This document shows positions 1-10,600 of a stretch of DNA of 64,000 bases, piece after piece. A program made the position numbers and the translations under genes. Location of the stretch: positions 62,001 through 126,000 of the forward strand of contig NZ_JAFBDN010000002.1 of NCBI RefSeq assembly GCF_016908275.1. Direction: 5' to 3'. Below the pieces are notes generated by a model. It had not been told where the DNA came from, ran no database searches, and worked only from the letters and a program-made list of their open reading frames with translations. Position 1 is the stretch's first letter; each line of letters opens with the position of its first letter. The stretch comes from Periweissella beninensis (GTDB lineage Bacteria; Bacillota; Bacilli; Lactobacillales; Lactobacillaceae).

Positions 1-691
1 TGTTGATGATTTTTTTGAATTACATGGTGATCGACAAAATAATGATGACTGTGCCATTATTGGTGGGTTAGGATACCTAGCTGGCAGACCAGTTACAGTT
101 ATTGCAATTGATAAAGGAATTACATTTCAAGAAAAAGTGCAAAAACATAATGGGTCACCATTACCTAGCGGTTATCGAAAAGCCCAACGCTTAATGCAAC
201 AAGCAGCAAAATTTAACCGACCAATTATTACGCTGATTAATACACCCGGTGCTTATCCAGGGAAAGAAGCTGAAGAATTAGGGCAAGGACAAGCGATTGC
301 TGAAAGTATTTTACAAAGTATGAGTTTAACAGTACCAATAATTGCAATTATTTATGGTGAAGGTGGATCAGGTGGCGCATTGGCACTTGCAACTGCTGAC
401 CAGGTTTGGATGTTTGAACACTCAACATATTCGGTATTGTCACCAGAAGGATTTGCAGCAATTTTATGGAAAGATGCTAGCCGTAGTGATGAAGCAGCCC
501 AATTGCTGGGATTAACACCAGCTGAGTTATTAAATAAGGGAATTATTGAGAAAATCGTCCCCGAGCATAAAAAAGTAGAACGGTTATTTGAATGGTTAAA
601 ACAAGCCCTTGTAACGGAATTAGCACAATTAATGGAACAATCATCGCAAGAGTTAGTTGAGAACCGACGCGAACGTTTCTGTAAATTTTAG
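1..691 (+). CDS. accA: acetyl-CoA carboxylase carboxyltransferase subunit alpha (5' truncated by window)
   Basis: Only the C-terminal part is present, read in the frame starting at base 2 and ending at TAG 689-691. AccA forms, with AccD, the carboxyltransferase that moves CO2 from biotin-BCCP to acetyl-CoA, giving malonyl-CoA for fatty acid synthesis in the cytosol. The crotonase-fold signatures are visible: FFELHGDR near the start, then INTPGAYPG, IIYGEGGSGGALA and a VLSPEGFAAILWKD segment that together build the oxyanion and acyl-CoA site. In Lactobacillales accA usually closes the fab operon, and an unlinked gene (luxS) follows here after a short gap, consistent with an operon end. The missing upstream part is a window edge effect. 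Identification is secure. Confidence 0.96.
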   Translation, partial: VDDFFELHGDRQNNDDCAIIGGLGYLAGRPVTVIAIDKGITFQEKVQKHNGSPLPSGYRKAQRLMQQAAKFNRPIITLINTPGAYPGKEAEELGQGQAIAESILQSMSLTVPIIAIIYGEGGSGGALALATADQVWMFEHSTYSVLSPEGFAAILWKDASRSDEAAQLLGLTPAELLNKGIIEKIVPEHKKVERLFEWLKQALVTELAQLMEQSSQELVENRRERFCKF

Positions 692-780
692 AAAAATTAA
701 ATTTTTTTCATTTAAGTCTTCTTTTTTAATAGAAAATCTACTATGATTGAGAGATAAAGAATTGAGGAGGATTATCAGAT

Positions 781-1260
781 ATGCCACAAGTAGAAGTTGA
801 AAGTTTTCAATTAGATCATACTGCTGTTAAAGCACCTTATGTACGTAAAATAACGATTGAAGAAGGACCATTAGGTGATAAGATCACTAATTTTGATTTA
901 CGTTTAGTACAACCGAACGAAGAAGCAATTGGAATGGCTGGATTACATACAATTGAGCATTTATTAGCAGGTCTTTTACGCACCAGATTAACAGGAGTAA
1001 TTGATTGTTCACCATTTGGTTGTCAAACTGGTTTTCATTTAATTACTTGGGGTGAACAGGATAATACCGAGATTGCAAAAGCATTGAAGGGAGCATTGAC
1101 TGAAATAGCTCAAGCCGTTACTTGGGAGGATGTTCCTGGGACAACAATTGAAAGTTGTGGTAATTATAAAAACCATAGTTTGTTTAGTGCTAAAGAATGG
1201 GCTAAGTTGATTTTGTCACGTGGTATTTCAACTGATCCTTTTGAACGTAAAGTGATTTAA
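781..1260 (+). CDS. luxS: S-ribosylhomocysteine lyase LuxS
   Basis: LuxS cleaves S-ribosylhomocysteine to homocysteine and the autoinducer-2 precursor DPD in the activated methyl cycle. The 159-residue length is normal. The metal site is complete: the HTIEH motif places His56 and His60, and Cys126 lies in SCGNYKNHS; the catalytic Cys is in [11 protein letters not shown]. The ATG start follows a clear GAGGAGG ribosome binding site at about 763-769. The gene stands alone and is closed by a hairpin shared with the convergent gene. Another methyl-cycle gene in the window is the MetE-like gene at 61.6 kb, which would consume the homocysteine. Confidence 0.97.
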   Translation: MPQVEVESFQLDHTAVKAPYVRKITIEEGPLGDKITNFDLRLVQPNEEAIGMAGLHTIEHLLAGLLRTRLTGVIDCSPFGCQTGFHLITWGEQDNTEIAKALKGALTEIAQAVTWEDVPGTTIESCGNYKNHSLFSAKEWAKLILSRGISTDPFERKVI

Positions 1261-1280
1261 GTAAGAAAATTCCACACATA

Positions 1281-1323
1281 AAAAGGCAGGACTAATTCAA
1301 ATAAATTGGTCATGCCTTTTTAT
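1281..1323. terminator. bidirectional intrinsic terminator between luxS and yslB
   Basis: An imperfect hairpin starts with AAAAGGC and ends with GCCTTTTT, with wobble or mismatch positions in the stem. It has A-tract and T-tract flanks and sits between two convergent genes, so it can stop transcription from both sides. Confidence 0.8.
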
Positions 1324-1343
1324 GTAATAATTAAAAATACTAA

Positions 1344-1805
1344 TTAAGCAAGATTACTAATGGCTAGGTCGGTTTTTGCTTCAACTTGAACATTAATGGT
1401 GATAATGTGTTTACGCTTATTAATCACAAAATTTGCTTCAGCAACTTTTTCTAACATTTGTTCTAGTTGTTGGGCTAAAAAGCCTGCTTCAAGATTAAAA
1501 TCAGGTGTCTTACTTGCCAAAAATCGGTTATCAACAAAAGAACCAGCTAAATTCCATGATAATTGATGATTAGTTTGTTTAGTTAGAGTTAATTCACCAA
1601 AACCGGCATTTAAAAAGAAAATAATAATATCATCCATATTAGATAGAGAATATTGACGAGCTAAATTTTTACCGGCCCAATATAAAATACTTGCGGTATC
1701 CTCTTGTAAAATATCAGGTATTAAACTATCGCGTAAAACAGATAATGCAAAGGGACTAGGTTGACTTGGACTAGCCACTAGTTGTTTATAAATATCATTA
1801 TTCAT
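1344..1805 (-). CDS. yslB: YslB family (DUF2507) protein
   Basis: A 153-residue cytosolic protein that resembles YslB/DUF2507, a small Firmicutes family with a bacteriochlorophyll 4-vinyl-reductase-like (V4R) fold and no established function. The segment with YWAGKNLARQY and the FFLNAGFGELTL strand fit that family. It is divergent from murI, and in Bacillus yslB also lies close to the glutamate racemase gene, which supports the assignment through context. There is no signal peptide or membrane segment. No ligand-binding residues can be assigned. The start ATG at 1805 lies after a GGAGATAT ribosome binding site on the minus strand. Confidence 0.75.
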   Translation of the reverse strand: MNNDIYKQLVASPSQPSPFALSVLRDSLIPDILQEDTASILYWAGKNLARQYSLSNMDDIIIFFLNAGFGELTLTKQTNHQLSWNLAGSFVDNRFLASKTPDFNLEAGFLAQQLEQMLEKVAEANFVINKRKHIITINVQVEAKTDLAISNLA

Positions 1806-1972
1806 GTACTATATCTCCAATGTCTAATATAATTATTCTATCAAATTTTTAAGAAACTTTGTTATAAATAATTAATCATTTAACTATTTAAATAAATATT
1901 TAAAGGTAGTTGGAGAAAATTTCAGAGGGTAGTTAAATAATTGTAACTTATTTTCAAGTTTTAAGACAAAAT

Positions 1973-2001
1973 TTGATAACATTTCATGCTTTACGTATAA
2001 T
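1973..2001 (+). promoter_or_regulatory. sigma-A promoter of murI cluster
   Basis: A -35 TTGATA at 1973-1978 and a perfect -10 TATAAT at 1996-2001 are separated by exactly 17 bp, placing the start of transcription near 2008, about 30 bases before the murI start codon. Confidence 0.85.
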
Positions 2002-2038
2002 ATAAATAATAAGAAAGTAAGTTAGGCAGGGATATAAA

Positions 2039-2857
2039 ATGGTAAATCAAGCGATAGGATTTATTGATTCAGGAATTGGAGGCATAACAGTAGTACGTGA
2101 AGCATTGCGCCAATTACCGAATGAAACTGTATATTATGTTGGTGATACTGCTCGAATGCCATATGGTCCACGTCCAGTTGATGAAGTTATTGAATATACA
2201 TGGCAGATGGTCAAGTTTTTATTAACTAAAAATATCAAAATGTTAGTAATTGCTTGCAATACAGCAACCGCAGCGGCACTCCCTAGTTTACAGAAAAAAT
2301 TGGCTATTCCGGTGATTGGCGTAATCGCACCAGGTGTTAGAGGGGCATTAAAAGCAACAGTGAATAAACATATTGGGATAATTGCTACTGAGGGAACGGT
2401 TAAGTCAAATGCTTATGTGAATCGCTTAAAGGCTAAAAATCCAAATATTGTAACTAGTCAACTTGCTTGTCCCGAATTTGTGAAAATTGTGGAAGCAAAT
2501 CAATATGCAACAGTAACTACACAAGAAGTAGTGACTAAAAAACTGGCATTTTTCAATGATAAAAATATCGATACCTTAGTATTAGGATGTACACATTTCC
2601 CATTATTAGCGGATGTAATTAAGAATGCTATGGGTTCACAGGTTAGTCTGGTTAATTCTGGAGCCGTTGCAGTTGAAAATGTTTCTGCAATGTTGGATGA
2701 ATTACAGTTAAATAATAGTGGTAAAAAAAGCTTACCAGACGAGTATTTTACTACTGGGGATGCTAATTCATTTAAACAAATGGCAGGGCATTGGTTAAAT
2801 AATCAAAACTTAGACGTGTCGCATTTGGAAATAACAAAAAAAGGACTTGTTTTGTAA
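2039..2857 (+). CDS. murI: glutamate racemase
   Basis: MurI interconverts L- and D-glutamate without a cofactor and supplies D-Glu for peptidoglycan stem peptides. The 272-residue length is normal. The two-base catalytic pair is visible as Cys73 in ACNTATA and Cys184 in GCTHFPLL; the DSGIGG substrate-binding loop lies near residue 10 and VYYVGDTARMPYG follows. The ATG start follows a GGCAGGGA binding site. It is the first gene of a tight set with the XTP pyrophosphatase (20 bp gap) and the phosphodiesterase (3 bp gap), an order also found around racE in Bacillus. A strong promoter lies directly upstream. Confidence 0.97.
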   Translation: MVNQAIGFIDSGIGGITVVREALRQLPNETVYYVGDTARMPYGPRPVDEVIEYTWQMVKFLLTKNIKMLVIACNTATAAALPSLQKKLAIPVIGVIAPGVRGALKATVNKHIGIIATEGTVKSNAYVNRLKAKNPNIVTSQLACPEFVKIVEANQYATVTTQEVVTKKLAFFNDKNIDTLVLGCTHFPLLADVIKNAMGSQVSLVNSGAVAVENVSAMLDELQLNNSGKKSLPDEYFTTGDANSFKQMAGHWLNNQNLDVSHLEITKKGLVL

Positions 2858-2877
2858 ATAAAAAAGGGAGGTATATT

Positions 2878-3486
2878 ATGCAAGCAGCTAAAATTATTAT
2901 TGCGACTAATAATGTTGGTAAATTAAATGAGTTTAAGGCAATTTTAGAACCTAAAGGGATTGCAGTTATTGGCTTAACCGATTTAACTACCAAAATTGAG
3001 ATAGTAGAAAATGGTAACTCATTCGCTGAAAATGCATTAATTAAAGCTCAAACAATCGCTAAGACGACATTAGATGTACCAGTTATTGCTGATGATTCTG
3101 GGTTAATGGTAGCCGCACTACACAATGAACCAGGAATTTATTCGGCAAGGTATGCTAGTGATCATAATGATCAAGCAAATATTGATAAAGTTTTAGCTAA
3201 ATTAGGTGATTTACCAATTAGTGATCGTAAAGCCAAATTTCATACAACTATTGCAGCTGTTAAACCAAATGGTAAGCAATTAGTTGTTTCTGGTGAGGTA
3301 CAAGGTTATATTACGAAGCAACAACTAGGTAAAAATGGCTTTGGGTATGATCCCATCTTTTATTCACCAGAACTTGAAAAAACTTTTGCACAAGCAACAG
3401 CTAATGAGAAAAATAGAATTAGTCATCGTAGTCGAGCTATTGAAAAATTAATGCTTGCCTTTGATCAATGGTGGAATGAGGATTAA
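2878..3486 (+). CDS. rdgB: XTP/dITP (non-canonical purine NTP) pyrophosphatase, RdgB/HAM1 family
   Basis: This enzyme hydrolyses XTP, dITP and ITP to monophosphates and pyrophosphate, keeping deaminated purines out of DNA and RNA. At 202 residues it has the usual size. The N-terminal IIATNNVGKLNEF motif and the VIADDSGLMV metal-binding motif are diagnostic, followed by GIYSARYA and GFGYDPIF. A strong GGGAGG ribosome binding site precedes the ATG. It is co-transcribed with murI and the following phosphodiesterase; this trio is conserved near rph/ysnA in other Firmicutes. There is no sign of damage. Confidence 0.95.
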   Translation: MQAAKIIIATNNVGKLNEFKAILEPKGIAVIGLTDLTTKIEIVENGNSFAENALIKAQTIAKTTLDVPVIADDSGLMVAALHNEPGIYSARYASDHNDQANIDKVLAKLGDLPISDRKAKFHTTIAAVKPNGKQLVVSGEVQGYITKQQLGKNGFGYDPIFYSPELEKTFAQATANEKNRISHRSRAIEKLMLAFDQWWNED

Positions 3487-3489
3487 TTA

Positions 3490-4008
3490 ATGCAATATTT
3501 ATTTATTAGTGATGCCCATGGAGATATAAAAATTTTAAAAAAAATTTTTAAGGCGTTTAATGTTCGAAGTACGCAAATATTTTATAACGGTGATTCGGAA
3601 TTGGCCGCAAATGATCCGGTATTTTTAAATGTTTTAACTGTTAAAGGGAATATGGATTTTGATTCACAGTATGCAAAGAAAAATATTTATGTAGGGACTG
3701 AGGTTACCATTTTTCAAACACATGGACATTTATATGATGTAAACTGGACGCTAGCTGAATTAATTAAAACTGCTAAAAAAAATAATGCCCAAATTGTAAC
3801 ATTTGGACATACGCATCAATTAGGGGTGGAAAAAATTGAAGATCTATTGATCATTAATCCTGGATCAATAAGTCAACCGCGAGGAACTTATGCTAAATAT
3901 GGTGGGACATTTGCGTTATTAACGGTAACTCCAGAAAGTTATATAGTTGAATATTTTGATCGAGATTTAACGTTGCTTAATGAGTTAACAACTAAATTTT
4001 CACGCTAA
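3490..4008 (+). CDS. YfcE/MJ0936-type metallophosphodiesterase
   Basis: A 172-residue calcineurin-like phosphoesterase. Metal ligands can be read in order: SDAHGD (Asp8, His10), NGDSE, KGNMDF, THGH and FGHTHQ, then the NPGSIS.PR signature of the YfcE subfamily, which hydrolyses phosphodiester bonds in vitro; the natural substrate is not settled. GNMDF replaces the usual GNCD. The start lies only 3 bases after the pyrophosphatase stop, with a ribosome binding site inside the upstream gene, so the two are translationally linked. It corresponds by position to Bacillus ysnB. Confidence 0.9.
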   Translation: MQYLFISDAHGDIKILKKIFKAFNVRSTQIFYNGDSELAANDPVFLNVLTVKGNMDFDSQYAKKNIYVGTEVTIFQTHGHLYDVNWTLAELIKTAKKNNAQIVTFGHTHQLGVEKIEDLLIINPGSISQPRGTYAKYGGTFALLTVTPESYIVEYFDRDLTLLNELTTKFSR

Positions 4009-4055
4009 AAAACTCAAGTCATGCTAAGCGGTTAAGAACATGACTTGAGTTTTTA
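4008..4055 (+). terminator. intrinsic terminator of murI-rdgB-phosphodiesterase operon
   Basis: A strong hairpin with arms AAAACTCAAGTCATG and CATGACTTGAGTTTT, a loop of about 14 bases and a T-tract. It closes the three-gene unit before rexB. Confidence 0.9.
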
Positions 4056-4087
4056 TATGGGTTAAAAATAAATGAGGTAACTAATTT

Positions 4088-7000
4088 ATGACATTAACAT
4101 TTTATACAGGGGTAGCAAGTAGTGACCATCAAGCTGCTTTATTAAAAAACATAAAAGAGCTAGCTACTGACATACCAGAAACGAATTTTTTTTATATTGT
4201 GCCAAATCATATTAAGTTTGAAACAGAAATAAATGTTTTAGCAGCCTATCATGATTTAACATCTACAAAGCAGAAAATAATTGCTGAAAATAAATTACAA
4301 GTATTTTCGTTATCACGGTTAGTATGGTACTTCATGGCAAATACTAAAATATATAAACGGCAACGCTTAGGAACAGCCGGATTTTATATGTTAGTAAAAA
4401 AAGTTCTAAGAGAGAAAAAAAATGAATTAACTATTTTTCAACGATTAGTGCAAAAACCAGGGTTTATTGAACAATTGGCACAACAAATTAGCGAATTACG
4501 GTTATCAGAAATTACAGCAATTAATTTAAATGAAATATTACCATCAATTAAACATAAAAATGAATTAAAAGCAAAATTACATGATTTATTATTGCTAGTT
4601 GATGGCTTGCAAAGTGCTTTGGCTGATAAGTTACTTACTAATACAGATATTTTAAATGCATTTAAATATTGGCTAAAAGATGCGGAAATTAGTAATTATA
4701 AATTTTATTTTGCTAATTTTACATCATTTACGATTCAGGAACGACAAATTATTGAAGAACTAATTAGTAAAGATATTGATATCACGATAGGATTAACAAC
4801 CGATGAATTGCCGATGATTGCTAATGATATTTTTTTAAGACCCAAAAAGTTAAAAAAAGAATTAACTGACTTTGCTAAAATAAATGGTGTTAAAGTTATA
4901 ACCAAAAGTGTCACTAAAGAACGTAATATCAAACAAGGTTTAGTATTTTTAGAAAAATATTGGATAAAAAACCAACGAACAACACAGAAGCAACAGCCGA
5001 CCGATAGTGAAAAAAAAGTAGCACAAGCAAGTATAACAATGTATCAAGCCGTTAATAAACAAACTGAATTAGAACAGGTTGCACGAATTATACGTCAAAA
5101 GGTGGCCGCAAGTAAGGGTAAATTACGTTATCGCGATTTTTTAGTCTTAACTCGAGATTTAACTCAGTATCAAACAATGCTGCAACCAATTTTTAATAAG
5201 TATAAAGTGCCTATTTTTACTGATTTAGATTATCAAATGCTGCATCATCCATTAGTGGAGTTTATTAAAGCATTATTTGAGCTTAATAATGGCTATCGTT
5301 ATCAACCATTAATGCGGTTATTAAAAACAGAATTATTAGTACCTAAAACATTTGAGGTTACTACTTTTCGGGATGTTTTAGATAATATGGAAAATTATAT
5401 TTTAGCTAATAATCCACAAATACAGGATTGGGAAGGGGCAGATTGGCAATTAATTAAAACGAGTGGACAAGATGATGATTGGCAAATTGATGAGGCTAAT
5501 TTTTTATTAACGCAGCAAGTTAATGAGTTACGAAAATTTATTGTGATGGCATTAAAGACATTTAGAAATAAACTTAAGTTAGCCACAACATTTACAATGG
5601 CTGTGAATGTTCTATACCAATGGTTGTTAGATTTTGGAATTGATCAGGTATTAATTAATTGGCGAAATGAACTATTAGACAATGGTGAATTAGTTAAAGC
5701 AAAGTACCCAGAAGAAGTTTGGCAAATGCTAATGATGACGTTAGATGAGTGTGTTGAGCTTTTAGGTGCAGAAAAATTTGAAAAAAATGATTTTTTAGAT
5801 AATTTGTTAGCTGGTTTTAGTGGCGCAAAATTTTCAGGTATTCCTGCGGCAATCGATAATGTACAAGTTTCTGAAACTGGAATTGTACAACTTGATCGCT
5901 ATAAAATTGTAATTATGTTAGGGGGGACTAGAAATAACTTACCAGCACAGCTTCAAAATCATGCTTTATTAAATGATAATGATCGGCAAACGATTGCGGA
6001 AGTTTTTGAAGACTTAGAATTACCGTATTTTTTACGGGATACCAGTCGACAACAAATGGCTATTGAACCCTTATTAGCATATTTAAGTTGGCTACATGCA
6101 AATGATGAATTAATTTTGACATATCCTCTGAGTGATAGTGATGATAAATTACAAAAAATGTCACCTTACTATGCACAAATTCAAAAATTATTTGACTTAA
6201 ATGTTAAACGTTGGCGAGGATATCCGTCACTATATAATCAAGAATCGTTAGCCATTAATCAATATATTGGTACACCGGATACGCTACTCAATCATTTAGC
6301 AATTTTACAACGTGAGAGTATCAATGAACAAGTAGCATTACCTAAAATTTGGCAAGAAAGTTGGCAATTTTTATTAACTCAAAATGTAAAGGCGCAACAA
6401 ATTAAAGCAGCTTTAAATTATGAAAATAAAATTGTGCAATTGCAGCCAATATACGTTGAAAAGTTATTTGGTAATCAATTAAATACATCAATTTCGCAAT
6501 TAGAAACCTATAATTTAAATCCTTATGAGTATTATTTGCGTTATGGGTTAAAGCTACAAGAAAGAATTGTTTTTGAACTAAAACCCGCTGATACTGGTCA
6601 GTTTTTTCATGCAGTTTTAGATCAATTATTAAAAAAAGTGATTAAAGAAGATATTAATCCTAGCAAGTTAAGTAATCAAGCCGTACATCAGTTAGTAGAG
6701 CAAGTTACTAATGAAATATTAGAAGAGCCTGTATTTAAAATATTAAAAAGTTCACCACGTTTAGCATATATTACGCAACAATTAGTATTAACACTTAATA
6801 ATACTTTTCAAAACGTGGTTAATGCTAACCGTGTTGATAATACACAGCCAATTGCTACTGAGGTTCAATTTGGACGTGTTAATAGTATGGATGGATGGCA
6901 ACCATTAATTTTACCGTTAGATGAAAAACATGTGTTAAATGTTCGTGGTAAAATTGATCGAATTGATACACAAATTGTTAATGATGAATTATTCGCCGCG

Positions 7001-7672
7001 GTAATTGATTATAAATCAGGTGCAAAAAAGTTTAGTTATGTGGATGCATATTATGGTGTAGCATTACAGTTATTAACATATTTATCAGTTGTTAGGTTGA
7101 ATACGAAGCATTTTAAAAAAAGTCCCAAAATAGGTGGAGCATTCTTTGCACATATCGCAAATCCGAAAATTCGGTTAAAAGATTTACCTAATCGTTATGT
7201 ATTAGGAGATGTCTTGGCAGCAGATCAAATAGGGTTAATCGCGGATTATCGCTCAAACTTATTTAAATATAGTGGTATCTTAGTTGACAATAAGGATTAT
7301 CTTTTGAGTTTAGATGATGAAGTAAACGAACGGGGCCAAGCACGCTTTTATAATTATAAAATTAAAAAAAATGGTGATATTAGCAAAGTTGGGGATGTAA
7401 TAAGTTATGAAAATTTAGAATTACTATTAAAACACAATTTATCAATTATACAAAAAACTGGGCAACAAATTATGAATGGTGATTTTAAATTACGTCCAAT
7501 TCGACATAGTAATCAAGATACAGCGTTACAATATTCACCATATAAAGCGATTATGAAATTTGATGCAATGTTAGGCGATAACTATAAAGATTTACCACCA
7601 TTAAGGCCAGAAGAAGTAGTTAATAAAATTATGGCAGAAATTAATGAAAATAGTGATGAAGGAGCGAAATAA
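4088..7672 (+). CDS. rexB: ATP-dependent helicase/deoxyribonuclease subunit B (RexB/AddB)
   Basis: The 1194-residue partner of RexA; together they process double-strand DNA ends for RecA loading at Chi. The C-terminal RecB-type nuclease motif is intact, with VIDYKSG placing Asp974 and Lys976 and the upstream GKIDRID. The N-terminus (FYTGVASSDHQ) lacks a Walker A motif, as expected for a RexB-type AddB. The iron-sulfur cluster cysteines known from Bacillus AddB are all replaced: Asn811 before PYEYYL, and Leu1147, Ser1150 and Met1156 in the LQYSPYKAIMKFD stretch. The gene is followed 3 bases later by rexA, with which it forms an operon behind the terminator at 4055. Identification of the family is secure. 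Confidence 0.95.
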   Translation: MTLTFYTGVASSDHQAALLKNIKELATDIPETNFFYIVPNHIKFETEINVLAAYHDLTSTKQKIIAENKLQVFSLSRLVWYFMANTKIYKRQRLGTAGFYMLVKKVLREKKNELTIFQRLVQKPGFIEQLAQQISELRLSEITAINLNEILPSIKHKNELKAKLHDLLLLVDGLQSALADKLLTNTDILNAFKYWLKDAEISNYKFYFANFTSFTIQERQIIEELISKDIDITIGLTTDELPMIANDIFLRPKKLKKELTDFAKINGVKVITKSVTKERNIKQGLVFLEKYWIKNQRTTQKQQPTDSEKKVAQASITMYQAVNKQTELEQVARIIRQKVAASKGKLRYRDFLVLTRDLTQYQTMLQPIFNKYKVPIFTDLDYQMLHHPLVEFIKALFELNNGYRYQPLMRLLKTELLVPKTFEVTTFRDVLDNMENYILANNPQIQDWEGADWQLIKTSGQDDDWQIDEANFLLTQQVNELRKFIVMALKTFRNKLKLATTFTMAVNVLYQWLLDFGIDQVLINWRNELLDNGELVKAKYPEEVWQMLMMTLDECVELLGAEKFEKNDFLDNLLAGFSGAKFSGIPAAIDNVQVSETGIVQLDRYKIVIMLGGTRNNLPAQLQNHALLNDNDRQTIAEVFEDLELPYFLRDTSRQQMAIEPLLAYLSWLHANDELILTYPLSDSDDKLQKMSPYYAQIQKLFDLNVKRWRGYPSLYNQESLAINQYIGTPDTLLNHLAILQRESINEQVALPKIWQESWQFLLTQNVKAQQIKAALNYENKIVQLQPIYVEKLFGNQLNTSISQLETYNLNPYEYYLRYGLKLQERIVFELKPADTGQFFHAVLDQLLKKVIKEDINPSKLSNQAVHQLVEQVTNEILEEPVFKILKSSPRLAYITQQLVLTLNNTFQNVVNANRVDNTQPIATEVQFGRVNSMDGWQPLILPLDEKHVLNVRGKIDRIDTQIVNDELFAAVIDYKSGAKKFSYVDAYYGVALQLLTYLSVVRLNTKHFKKSPKIGGAFFAHIANPKIRLKDLPNRYVLGDVLAADQIGLIADYRSNLFKYSGILVDNKDYLLSLDDEVNERGQARFYNYKIKKNGDISKVGDVISYENLELLLKHNLSIIQKTGQQIMNGDFKLRPIRHSNQDTALQYSPYKAIMKFDAMLGDNYKDLPPLRPEEVVNKIMAEINENSDEGAK

Positions 7673-7675
7673 ATA

Positions 7676-10600
7676 GTGCCAATATTTACAAAAAGTCAAA
7701 CGCAAGCTATTTTAGCAAAAGATCATAATATTTTAGTATCAGCTTCAGCAGGTTCAGGTAAAACGACAGTTCTTGTTGAGCGAGTTATTCAAAAAATAAT
7801 TGCAGATAAAAATCCGATGCGTATTGATGAACTATTAATTGTAACCTTTACAGAAGCCGCTGCGAAAGAAATGCGTGAACGAATTGAAAAAGCGTTACAA
7901 AAAGCCTTACTTACAGCTACGGATAGACAACGTATTGCTTTCTTACAGCAACAATTATTGATTTTACCAACGGCCAATATTTCAACATTACATGCATATG
8001 CCCTGAAATTAATTGAAAATTATTATCATGTTATTGACTTAGATCCCCAATTTAGATTATTAGCAGATACTGCTGAGGTTGAATTACTACAATCAGATAT
8101 TCTAGATGATTTATTTGATCAGTTATATCAAACTGATGATCAGTTTAAGCAGTTGGTAGGCTTATTTGCGAATGATCGAAATGATGATGGGATGAAAAAT
8201 GCAATTTTACGCTTATATAATTTTGCAAATGCACGGCCTAATTTTGATGAATGGTTAGCGAAATTAAGTAGTGAATATGTAGTGACTGATATATTTACCG
8301 AATCAAAATTTTTTAAACAAGATTTAGCACCATTGTTACTAGAAAAATTTACTGAGCTAAGTGATATGTTGGCGAATACTATCAAAAGTTTATCAAACTA
8401 TGATGATGACAAAAATGTAAAAAAAAGATTGAAGCAAATACAAGCAGAGTATGCGCAAGTAAAAATTATTGAAAATAGTATTTTGACTGCTTCATGGGAT
8501 AATTTACGTAATTTGATTAATCAATTAAGTTTTGAACGGATTAAAGGATCAGCAGTTAAAATGGAAGATCCTGATTTGCGCCGTGCTTTTGATGAAGCTA
8601 AAGATATTCGTGCGGAAGTTAAAGACACGATAAATGAACTTAAAGATAATTACTTTTTACTAAATGAAGTTAATTTGCAAGCAATTATGACAAAAATGGC
8701 AGATCAAGTGGATCATTTGGTTATGATAACAAGTCAATTTGCTACTAAATTTACTACAATTAAAAGGCAAAAACAGTTGCTAGACTTTAGTGATTTAGAG
8801 CATTTAGCGTTAGCAATTGTGAAAGTACCAACCATTGCTGCTACTATTCAAAGTCAATATCGTGAAATAATGGTTGATGAATACCAAGACATTAATCCGT
8901 TACAAGAAACTTTACTAACAAGCTTAAGTAATGGCCATAATATGTTTATGGTTGGTGATGTTAAGCAATCAATTTATGGCTTTAGATTGGCAGATCCCAG
9001 TTTATTTACCAAAAAATTTAAATCATACGGTAAAAATGATCATAAGGCCAATGAACTTATTGTTCTTGCTGAAAATTTTCGCTCTACTAATAATGTGATT
9101 GACTTTATTAATTTGATATTTAGTCAATTAATGGATGAAAAAGTTGGCGATATTGAATATCGTGGGCCAGCAAAATTAATTGCCGGAGCAAAGGATTATC
9201 CCAATGAAACGACACAAACAGTTGAATTATTAGTATATACGGATGATCAAGTAGATGAACTAAATTTAGAAGAGACCGAAGCACAAGAGGCACAACCAAA
9301 TAAGATACACGGACAGCTTGCCTTAATTGCCAAAAAAATTAAGGCGTTAAAAGCTAATCAGAAAATCTATGATCGAGATCAAGGTGTCTTTCGTGAAATT
9401 CAATGGTCAGATATTGTCATTTTAGAACCAACACGTAATATAAATATGGTTTTATTAGATGTTTTTAAGACTGCTAATATTCCAGTTGTTGTTAATGATA
9501 CTGATAATTATTTTCAAACAACGGAAGTAAGTACCATGCTAAGTTTATTTGAAATTTTGGATAATCCATATCAAGACATTCCCTTGGTTGCAGTTTTAAA
9601 ATCACCAATTGTGGGCTTTGATGAAAATGATTTAGCCTTGATTAGACTAGCAAATCGACAAGAAAATTATTATCGGGCCATTAAAACATTTATTGAACGC
9701 TATTTAGATCAAACGTGGATTATTATTGATGAACAACGCGAAAAAATTGTTTATCGAAAATTAGTAAATTTATTAGCCCAGTTAGATAAGTGGCGTAAAA
9801 TTGCAAAACAAAATCGACTAGTAGAATTGATTTGGGCAATTTATGAAGACACGGACTATTTAGAATATGTTGGTGCACTGCCAGCAGGTGAACAACGACG
9901 AGCAAATTTACATGCCTTGTATCAAAGAGCACAAAGTTACGAAAATAGTAGTTACATTGGCCTGTTTAGTTTTATTAAGTACATCGAACAACTACAAAAA
10001 AAAGATAAAGATTTAGGTGCAGCTGCGGCAAGCATTACAGAAAATGCGGTTCAAGTTATGACAATACATGGATCTAAGGGTTTAGAGTATCCAATTGTAT
10101 TTTTAGCTGATGCCACTCATAAATTTAATGAATTAGATTTAAGAAATACATTATTAATGAATGATACTGGTATCGCAATGCCATATTTTGATATAACTAG
10201 TAGGTTATTAATTGAATTACCTCAACAGGCATTTTTTAGGCGACAAGCTCGTATAAAAAATTGGGCGGAACAATTACGTGTATTATATGTTGCATTAACA
10301 CGGGCTAAGCAACAATTATATATTGTTGGTAGTTATAATTCTAAAAAAATGGCGGTTGCGCGTTGGCAAAAAGCCTTAGTAGAAAATACCGTAATTTTAA
10401 GAACAAATAGGCGTCTAGCAACTAATAATTTTATGGATTGGCTAGGTCAAAGTATAATTCGTGATCAAAAGCTATATGATGAATTAATTGAAGAACCGGT
10501 TGATGTATTAAGCTTAGAAGTTGTTAATTTCTTTAAAACTAGCAATATTGATTTTTCTGTATCATTTTATGATCAAACGGATGTTATTGTGAATCAACAG

